Shown one piece after another: positions 1 to 5,078 of a stretch of DNA of 5,078 bases. The translations under genes and the position numbers were made by a program. The stretch's first letter is position 1, and each line of letters begins with the position of its first letter. The notes beneath the pieces are model-generated. The model made no database searches. It saw only the letters and a list, made by a program, of their open reading frames with translations, and was not told where the DNA came from. The stretch is from a bacterium. GTDB lineage: Bacteria; UBP14; UBA6098; B30-G16. The DNA is taken from positions 1-5,078 of the forward strand of contig JAMOPH010000425.1 in NCBI GenBank assembly GCA_027064665.1, written 5' to 3'.

Positions 1-59
<59 letters not shown>

Positions 60-90
60 GTTCACCGCTTCGCCCTTGCGGGCTAACGGA

Positions 91-124
<34 letters not shown>

Positions 125-853
125 TCCCTATACATCCCCTTAGGGGTTAGCAGAGACCTGTGTTTTTGATAAACAGTCGCCCAGGCCGATTATCTGCGGC
201 TCCTTTCGGCTTCGTAGGCGAGCTACTACACCTACTCGGAGCGCCCCATCTCCCGAAGTTACGGGGCCAAATTGCCGAGTTCCTTGAGGGAGGGTAGTCC
301 GTGCGCCTTTGGATACTCACCTCGCCCACCTGTGTCGGATTGCGGTACGGTCACCCGGGCTTCAACCCTTAGAGGCTTTTCTCGGCAGTGTGGAGACCGG
401 GCAGTTCGCCTTCCCTTGCGGGTCGGCTCCTCATCGGGTCTCGGAGTTGAATGCGGGCAAGGATTTGCCTCGCCCACCTCCTACGCCCTTGAACGCGGAC
501 AACCAGCGCCGCGCTGCCCTCTCCTCCTGCGTCCCCCCTTCGGTCCACCCGGGTGGGGCAGGAATATTAACCTGCTTCCCATCACCTACGCCTTTCGGCC
601 TCGGCTAAGGGACCGCCTAACCCTGGGAGGACTGACCTTCCCCAGGAAACCTTGGGCTTTCGGCGAGTGGGGTTCTCACCCACTTTGTCGCTACTCGTGC
701 CGGCATAATCACTTCCAAGCGCTCCACCATGCCTCACGGTCAGGCTTCACAGCGCTTGGAACGCTCCCCTACCGCCATCCCGTAGACACTACGGGATGAC
801 CCACAGCTTCGGTGCCGCGCTTAGCCCCGATCATTTTCGGCGCAGAATCACTT

Positions 854-916
854 GACCGGTGAGCTGTTACGCACTCTTTAAAGGATGGCTGCTTCTAAGC
901 CAACCTCCCGGCTGTC
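854..916 (-). other. GTPase-associated centre of 23S rRNA (thiostrepton/L11 site)
   Basis: On the minus strand this segment matches the domain II L11-binding, GTPase-associated region (E. coli about 1051-1108), with the conserved cores GGTTGGCTTAGAAGCAGCC and GCGTAACAGCTCACCGGTC. It is where translational GTPases and protein L11 contact the ribosome. The base equivalent to E. coli A1067, the thiostrepton target, is the A read from position 896, so the site appears to be of the susceptible type. Equivalence is by alignment to remembered E. coli sequence. Confidence 0.85.
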
Positions 917-1498
917 AGAGTGATTCCACATCCTTTACCACTTAGCGCGGACTTAGGGACCTTAGCTGGTGGTCTGGGTTGTTTCCCTCACGGACATGGA
1001 GCTTATCCCCCATGCCCTCACTCCCGGGTATTGCGTGCGGGCATTCGGAGTTTGCCTGGGTTCGGTAACCTTGCGGCCCCTAGCCCAAACAGTGCTCTAC
1101 CTCCCGCACGGTCCACCCGAGGCTGCCCCTAAAGGCATATCGGGGAGAACCAGCTATCTCCGGGTTTGTTTGGCCTTTCACCCCTACCCACAGGTCATCC
1201 ACGGGCTTTTCAACGCCCTGAGGTTCGGACCTCCACCCCGATACTATCGGGGCTTCGCCCTGCCCATGGGTAGCTCACCCGGTTTCGGGTCTACTCCCGC
1301 CCACATAGACGCCCTAATTAGGACTCGGTTTCCCTACGGCTCCGGGGCTGAACCCCTTAACCTTGCGAGCGAGAGTAACTCGCCGGCTCATTATTCAATA
1401 GGCACGCGGTCACCCACACCAGTGCGCATTGCGCTCTGGTGCCGGGCTCCCACAGCTTGTAGGCACACGGTTTCAGGTTCTATTTCACTCCCCGCACA

Positions 1499-1532
<34 letters not shown>

Positions 1533-1689
1533 TCACTATCGGTCGCCTCCGAGTATTTAGCCTTGGAGGGTGGTCCCCCCGGATTCGGACGGGATTCCCC
1601 GTGTCCCGCCCTACTCGGGAATACCACCGAGGGAGTCTCCACGGATTTCGCCTACGGGGCTATCACCCTCTATGGCGCGTCTTTCCATA

Positions 1690-1810
1690 CGCTTCGGCTA
1701 TCCGGGAGATTTGTAACTCCCCGCTCCTCACGCCGGTTGGAGCCGGTGGCATCCCACGACCCCGCTGTGGCAACGGCCGGCGCCTTTTACGCCACAGTCG
1801 GTTTAGGCTG
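1690..1810 (-). other. Enlarged domain I variable region of 23S rRNA
   Basis: Between AGCGGCGAGCGAA on the 5' side and TGGAAAGACGCG on the 3' side, this rRNA has roughly 80 nt more than E. coli. The extra length includes a 7-bp stem CTGTGGC/GCCACAG (1791-1797 with 1765-1771). The layout follows the longer Bacillus-like form, in which AGCCTAAACC leads to a GGGGTCGTGGG element and then GAGTTACAAA. It is therefore a known kind of helix-length variation and not a foreign insert. The boundaries given are approximate. Confidence 0.6.
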
Positions 1811-2018
1811 TTCCCCTTTCGCTCGCCGCTACTCAGGGAATCTCGGTTGATTTCTTTTCCTCCGGGTACTGAGATGGTTCAGTTCCCCGGGTTCCCCTCC
1901 CGCTTGCGCGGGATGCCCCAAAGGGGGCGGGTTTCCCCATTCGGAGATCCCCGGATCAACGGTTGCTTCCACCTCCCCGGGGCGTATCGCCGGTAGCCGC
2001 GTCCTTCATCGGCTGGAG

Positions 2019-2049
<31 letters not shown>

Positions 2050-2110
2050 TCTTAACCAAATCTTCCACTCGCCACAGAATATCCTCAGCGCACCTAACTT
2101 CTCCTCTTCA

Positions 2111-2124
2111 ATTTTCAAAGAACA
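2111..2124 (-). promoter_or_regulatory. boxA rRNA antitermination sequence
   Basis: The minus strand reads TGTTCTTTGAAAAT here, close to the boxA consensus (TGCTCTTTAACAA in E. coli, GCTCTTTGAAAAC in many other phyla). It is the usual element shortly upstream of 23S rRNA. As RNA it recruits NusB-NusE (S10) and the antitermination complex, so that polymerase reads through the long untranslated rRNA without Rho-dependent termination. It lies 54 nt upstream of the predicted mature 23S 5' end and about 30-40 nt downstream of the predicted transcription start. Confidence 0.8.
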
Positions 2125-2138
2125 TTCTCAAAAATCTT

Positions 2139-2156
2139 TTTGCCCTCGCAGGCAAA
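2139..2156 (-). other. Short hairpin at the start of the 23S leader
   Basis: A perfect 6-bp inverted repeat, TTTGCC/GGCAAA, encloses a 6-nt loop (TGCGAG) on the minus strand and precedes boxA by 14 nt. Its position recalls the boxB hairpin that precedes boxA in rRNA leaders. However, the predicted start site (about 2154) falls inside the 5' arm, so the transcript may hold only the inner 4 pairs. Its role is unknown; it could be a boxB analogue or a 5'-end structure. Confidence 0.35.
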
Positions 2157-2160
2157 TCAG

Positions 2161-2189
2161 ACTATAAACCCGCAGCCCATTTTTGTCAA
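2161..2189 (-). promoter_or_regulatory. sigma-70-type promoter of the 23S rRNA gene
   Basis: On the minus strand a perfect -35 box TTGACA (2189-2184) is separated by exactly 17 bp from TATAGT (2166-2161), which matches the TATAAT consensus at 5 of 6 positions. The expected start is near 2154, giving a leader of about 97 nt that contains boxA and ends at the mature 23S 5' end. This is among the strongest promoter-like sequences possible by consensus and it points straight at the rRNA. It implies that the 23S gene is transcribed on its own and does not depend on ftsY read-through. The call rests on sequence match, spacing and context. Confidence 0.85.
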
Positions 2190-2190
2190 G

Positions 2191-2212
2191 CAGAAATTTT
2201 CAAAAATTTTAC
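2191..2212 (-). promoter_or_regulatory. UP-like element upstream of the 23S promoter
   Basis: Immediately upstream of the -35 box, in the -38 to -59 interval, the minus strand is almost pure A/T, with AAAATTTTTGA followed by AAATTT. The first part agrees with the distal UP subsite consensus AAAWWTWTTTT at about 9 of 11 positions and lies in the expected register. UP elements bind the C-terminal domain of the RNA polymerase alpha subunit and are typical of rRNA promoters. Further A/T-rich sequence continues to about 2220. Confidence 0.6.
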
Positions 2213-2241
2213 TTTTTTGTATCCTGTTGCTTTTCATAATG

Positions 2242-3147
2242 TTATTCACCGCCAGCAACCAGCGCTTTCACATATTCCTCAGGATCAAAGTCCAAAAGGT
2301 CCTCAGCCTTCTCTCCAACCCCTACCAATTTTATAGGTATCCCCAACTTCCTGCGGATAGCCACAGCAATCCCGCCGCGAGCGGTGCCGTCAAGTTTGGT
2401 CAGCACAAGCCCGGTGATAGGCACAGATTGGGCGAAAACCTCCGCCTGCGAAAGACCGTTCTGACCGGTGGTGGCGTCAATCACTAAAAGAACCTCGTGA
2501 GGGGCACCCTCAAGCGCTTTCCCCGCAACTCGCACTATCTTTTTGAGTTCTTCCATCAGGTTCTTTTTGGTGTGAAGTCGCCCGGCGGTGTCGGCGATTA
2601 CCACATCATACCCCCGGGCTTTTGCTTTTTCTATGGCGTCAAACACCACCGATGCCGGGTCGGCTTTTTCGGCGCCTTTGTGGATATCCACGCCCACACG
2701 CTCCGCCCAGATTTCCAACTGCTCCTGCGCCGCCGCACGGAATGTGTCGCCTGCCGCCAGAAGCACCTTTTTGCCCTCATCCTTGAAACGCTTTGCCAGT
2801 TTGCCAATCGTCGTGGTTTTCCCCGTGCCGTTGACCCCGACAACTATTATCACAAACGGCTTTTTATCCGCCACAATGCGCTGGGGCTCGCCCAGAACAT
2901 CCAAAAGGTGGCGCTCCAGAATTTTTATCGCATCCTCGCCGGAAAGTTCCCCGGCGCTGGTTCGCTCGGTCAACTCGTCAATTATCTCCATCGTGGTGTC
3001 AACTCCCACATCGGCGGAAATCAGAATTTCCTCCACAAGGTCAATGTCCTCGGCGGTGAGTTTCTTCTTCAGAGGAATTACAGAACCCACTGCGTGGGTG
3101 AATTTCTCTGTGGTCTTTTTGAGCGCCTGTGCGATTTTTTTGAACAT
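2242..3147 (-). CDS. ftsY: Signal recognition particle receptor GTPase FtsY
   Basis: Membrane-associated GTPase that docks the SRP (Ffh-4.5S RNA) with its translating ribosome at the SecYEG translocon, enabling co-translational insertion of membrane proteins. The 301-residue product is a compact NG protein. Residues 1-90 are the helical N domain and begin with a Lys-rich amphipathic helix (MFKKIAQALKK), as in membrane-binding FtsY forms that lack the long acidic A domain of E. coli. The G domain shows the P-loop GVNGTGKT (104-111), the SRP-family insertion-box motif DTFRAAAQEQL (134-144), DTAGR (186-190), TKLDG (250-254) and the closing GVGEKAEDL (276-284). All key residues are intact. DTFRAAAQEQL and the C-terminal FDPEEYV favour FtsY over Ffh, and there is no Met-rich M domain. 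The ATG is the only reasonable start: an in-frame TGA lies 36 nt upstream with no other start codon between. It probably shares a transcript with era, 140 bp upstream. Confidence 0.97.
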   Translation of the reverse strand: MFKKIAQALKKTTEKFTHAVGSVIPLKKKLTAEDIDLVEEILISADVGVDTTMEIIDELTERTSAGELSGEDAIKILERHLLDVLGEPQRIVADKKPFVIIVVGVNGTGKTTTIGKLAKRFKDEGKKVLLAAGDTFRAAAQEQLEIWAERVGVDIHKGAEKADPASVVFDAIEKAKARGYDVVIADTAGRLHTKKNLMEELKKIVRVAGKALEGAPHEVLLVIDATTGQNGLSQAEVFAQSVPITGLVLTKLDGTARGGIAVAIRRKLGIPIKLVGVGEKAEDLLDFDPEEYVKALVAGGE

Positions 3148-3287
3148 TTCGCCCCCTTTGACCGAGGTCTTCCAAAATCAACATTCTTCCGGGAAAATCA
3201 ATAAGTTTTTTCGCCCCGGTTCCCAAATCGCTGTGTATCTGTTGTGCCGCCGCTGAAGTGGGGAGAGACCGGCACCGTGCGAAAGCA
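3148..3287 (-). other. era-ftsY intergenic spacer
   Basis: The 140 bp between the era stop codon and the ftsY ATG hold no ORF, no tRNA-like fold and no promoter that I would defend. TTGGGA followed 17 bp later by TATTGA is the nearest match and is weak. Two small inverted repeats occur (3244-3249 with 3270-3275, and 3189-3193 with 3215-3219), but both have loops of about 20 nt and no T-run follows, so neither is an intrinsic terminator. This favours co-transcription of era and ftsY. The spacer is longer than a typical tight operon gap. Confidence 0.4.
3151..3159 (-). promoter_or_regulatory. Ribosome binding site of ftsY
   Basis: The minus strand reads AAAGGGGGC three bases before the ATG, a purine-rich Shine-Dalgarno-like stretch at acceptable spacing. 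It supports the start at 3147, which is also enclosed by an upstream in-frame stop. Confidence 0.6.
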
Positions 3288-4220
3288 TTATCTATTGTAT
3301 CCGAATTCCTTTATTGCCCGGTCGCTCTTATACCAGTTCTCCCGGACTTTCACCCACAGTTCCAGAAACACCTTCTGCCCGAAAAACTGTTCCAACTCCT
3401 CCCGGGCGAGAGTGCCTATCTTTTTGAGGGTGCTTCCGCCCTTGCCGATGACAATCACTTTCTGCCCCGGGCGGGCGACGATTATATCCGCCTGAATGTG
3501 CAGGATATCGGGGTTGTCCTCCTTGGGACCAATTTTTTCCACAACCACGGCGGATTGATAGGGAATCTCCTGATACACGCTCATTATGAGTTTTTCCCGG
3601 ATGATTTCGGCGACAATCTCCTCGTAAGAGGTGTCGGTGATAAAATCGCTGTCGTAGAACGGCGGACCTTCGGGCAGAAGTTCAACGATTGTGTCCACAA
3701 GTTCGTCAAGATTTATGCGCTTTGCGGCGCTGATTGACACCACCCGCTCGGGCTTTTGTATCTGTGAAGCGGCGTTCACTATGGCGTCCTCATCGTAGTC
3801 CGGGGCGAGGTCAATTTTGTTTATCACAAGGACAAGCGGTGCGCTGGATTTTTCGTAAATCTGCTGGAGTGCGGCGCTATCTTCGTCGGTGAATCCCGCA
3901 GGTGCCTCAACCAAAAACAGGTTCAGGTCGCTGTCCCTCAAGGACCTCATCGCATTTTTGACCAGATACTCCCCAAGTTTGTTTATCGGGTCGTGGATTC
4001 CGGGGGTGTCAATGAATGCGATTTGATAGCCTTTTCCGTGAAGGACGCCGAGGATTCTTGTGCGGGTTGTCTGGGGTTTCGGCGTCGTTGAGGCGACCTT
4101 TGTGCCCAGAAGGTTGTTCAAAAGCGTGGACTTGCCCACATTGGGGCGCCCCAGGATCGCCACAAACCCGGACTTGAAATCTGCAAAGTTCGGAATTTCT
4201 GCAAATTCTCCTTCTGCCAT
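3288..4220 (-). CDS. era: GTPase Era, 16S rRNA-binding ribosome assembly factor
   Basis: Essential GTPase that binds the 3' end of 16S rRNA and acts as a checkpoint in small-subunit maturation; it works in the cytoplasm, partly at the membrane. The 310 residues are the usual family length. The GTPase domain has G1 GRPNVGKS (24-31), the Thr-rich switch I segment ending QTTRTRILG (50-58), G3 DTPG (71-74), G4 NKID (134-137) and G5 SAA (164-166). The C-terminal KH domain has the GKGG loop (259-262) within VIVIGKGGSTLKKIG and the family signature LWVKVRENW (288-296). The combination of a single GTPase domain with a KH domain identifies Era; EngA/Der would have two G domains. The start is firm: an in-frame TAA lies 18 nt upstream and a purine-rich AGAGGG precedes the ATG by 3 nt. 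It has a probable promoter of its own and is followed by ftsY with no clear terminator between. Confidence 0.97.
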   Translation of the reverse strand: MAEGEFAEIPNFADFKSGFVAILGRPNVGKSTLLNNLLGTKVASTTPKPQTTRTRILGVLHGKGYQIAFIDTPGIHDPINKLGEYLVKNAMRSLRDSDLNLFLVEAPAGFTDEDSAALQQIYEKSSAPLVLVINKIDLAPDYDEDAIVNAASQIQKPERVVSISAAKRINLDELVDTIVELLPEGPPFYDSDFITDTSYEEIVAEIIREKLIMSVYQEIPYQSAVVVEKIGPKEDNPDILHIQADIIVARPGQKVIVIGKGGSTLKKIGTLAREELEQFFGQKVFLELWVKVRENWYKSDRAIKEFGYNR

Positions 4221-4223
4221 CTT

Positions 4224-4229
4224 CCCTCT
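4224..4229 (-). promoter_or_regulatory. Ribosome binding site of era
   Basis: The minus strand reads AGAGGG followed by AAG and the ATG. The spacing is on the short side, but the site and the nearby in-frame stop codon fix the start at 4220. The other ATG at 4233 is in a different frame. Confidence 0.5.
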
Positions 4230-4254
4230 GCATTTTTAGTTTTGCGCCAGAACA

Positions 4255-4282
4255 AGGATAAAAAAACCTGCCGGCTTGTCAA
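4255..4282 (-). promoter_or_regulatory. Probable sigma-70-type promoter of era
   Basis: On the minus strand a perfect TTGACA (4282-4277) lies 16 bp before TATCCT (4260-4255; 4 of 6 to TATAAT). The start would be near 4248, giving a leader of about 28 nt before the era ATG. The -35 box begins 2 nt after the stop codon of the upstream gene, so the promoter fills almost the whole intergenic space. The -35 box is the same hexamer as in the 23S promoter; the -10 box is weaker, suiting a housekeeping gene of moderate expression. Confidence 0.55.
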
Positions 4283-4284
4283 CC

Positions 4285-5078
4285 CTATTTTACCAAAAGA
4301 ATTCTGCCTCTCCAAAGCCTATCTTCAGTATGTACGACTGCAAAATACAGTCCATCGGGCAAGGATGATAGATTTACTTCTCCTTGTATCACCGAAAATC
4401 TCCCAATCAATCTCCCAGATATATCATATAAATCCATCAAATTCGCCCCAGACGGAATTTTTTTGAAATGCACTGTGGCGGAAATTAGCAAAATCTCCGG
4501 CGAAAAATTCTCATCTTCGCCCGATAATACCGACAATGTCGTGTCAAAATCATACAATAGCAGGCGTCCTGTGGGCTTGTATCTTGCGGTGTAGTCGTTG
4601 AATTCCGGGAATATATCCACAGTTAACCGGTGATCCACTGCAACGAACCAATTTCCTCTGAATGGATTATAAACCATTGCACTTTCAGGGATAAACGGGG
4701 AATTTAGAGTTATCCTAACACTGTCGATCTGCCAATCCCCCACAATGACCAAGCCATTTTCGTAGTATCTCACATAGTAGGAGTCTAAATCCGCCGATAC
4801 AAAAGTATCATAGCCTGCGGTGGACGGCGAACCGAGGTCAAAAAAATATATGCTGTCCCGTTCTAATTTGTGATCGAATGGAACCTCTGTATAGGCAATT
4901 TGAGCCCCCAACTTGGCTAGACAATAACCGAAATATATGGCACTTCTGGGTTTTTGAGGTATAATTTCTGGGAGAGAATCAACATATTCACCAGAATACA
5001 CAAATTTTGGTGCGGCGTAGTTCATATATATAATTTTCTCGAATCTATCTCTTCCATATTCGTGCGAGACATCCAAAA
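4285..5078 (-). CDS. Secreted or surface protein with type IX-like C-terminal sorting domain (partial, 5' end missing)
   Basis: Only the last 263 residues are visible; the frame is open to the right edge, and the first possible start there (a TTG) gives no signal peptide, so the true start lies outside. The C-terminal 65-70 residues look like a Por/type IX sorting domain: a beta-rich tail with LYDISGRLIGRF (216-227), VNLSSLPDGLYFAVV (234-248) and a basic ending RGRILLVK. In proteins of this class the tail directs passage through the outer membrane and is then removed or anchored. FlgD-like Ig tails look similar, so the secretion route is not certain. The preceding part (about 20-190) is rich in Tyr and beta-prone segments such as YYVRYYENGLVIVGDW and matches no family that I recognise; no catalytic motif is evident. 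G+C is lower than in its neighbours towards the right edge (19 of 60 bases at 4981-5040). The gene is unlikely to be related to era functionally. Confidence 0.75.
   Translation of the reverse strand, partial: LDVSHEYGRDRFEKIIYMNYAAPKFVYSGEYVDSLPEIIPQKPRSAIYFGYCLAKLGAQIAYTEVPFDHKLERDSIYFFDLGSPSTAGYDTFVSADLDSYYVRYYENGLVIVGDWQIDSVRITLNSPFIPESAMVYNPFRGNWFVAVDHRLTVDIFPEFNDYTARYKPTGRLLLYDFDTTLSVLSGEDENFSPEILLISATVHFKKIPSGANLMDLYDISGRLIGRFSVIQGEVNLSSLPDGLYFAVVHTEDRLWRGRILLVK

Noticed and set aside
2497..3256. Plus-strand reading frames of 235 and 222 residues opposite ftsY
   Set aside because: The minus strand encodes a full FtsY with every GTPase motif intact, and the plus-strand products resemble no protein family.
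3244..3275. Inverted repeat GTGCCG/CGGCAC downstream of era as a terminator
   Set aside because: The loop is 20 nt and no T-run follows on the minus strand, so it does not fit an intrinsic terminator.
4009..4233. Minus-strand 74-residue frame starting upstream of era
   Set aside because: It overlaps the P-loop region of era in another frame, and its start sits in the era leader; it is a frame shadow.
4260..4277. Possible intrinsic terminator for the sorting-domain gene (AAGCC/GGTTT stem with seven Ts)
   Set aside because: The stem is 5 bp including one G-T pair and overlaps the T-run itself; it is too weak to annotate, and the same bases fit better as the spacer of the era promoter.

Overview
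The window carries four genes, all transcribed from the minus strand, so the natural reading order runs from right to left: a truncated gene for a secreted or surface protein, then era, then ftsY, then the 5' two-thirds of a 23S rRNA gene that runs off the left edge. No plus-strand gene could be supported.

Organism. This is a bacterium: the 23S rRNA, Era and bacterial-type NG-domain FtsY are all typical. The rightmost protein ends in a domain resembling the type IX secretion (Por) C-terminal sorting domain. That points to the Bacteroidota/FCB group or to one of the uncultured lineages with similar tails (for example WOR-3-like candidate phyla). This is an inference; neither the rRNA nor the proteins could be placed phylogenetically by eye.

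Layout. Positions 1-2057 are 23S rRNA (minus), from the mature 5' end at about 2057 to a point equivalent to about E. coli 1945. Positions 2058-2241 hold an rRNA-type control region: an A/T-rich UP-like element, a TTGACA-17-TATAGT promoter, a short hairpin and a boxA antitermination sequence. Positions 2242-3147 are ftsY, 3148-3287 a short spacer, 3288-4220 era, 4221-4284 a compact era promoter and leader, and 4285-5078 the C-terminal part of the sorting-domain protein.

How it fits together. Era matures the small ribosomal subunit, FtsY is the membrane receptor for signal-recognition-particle-bound ribosomes, and the 23S rRNA is the core of the large subunit, so three adjacent genes serve ribosome production and use. 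era and ftsY probably share a transcript. The main point of interest is that the 23S gene has its own complete promoter and follows ftsY, with no 16S gene or tRNA in the 3 kb upstream. This is an unlinked (split) rRNA operon layout, which is known in several bacterial groups but not the textbook arrangement. I found no evidence for a novel defence system, mobile element or CRISPR array.
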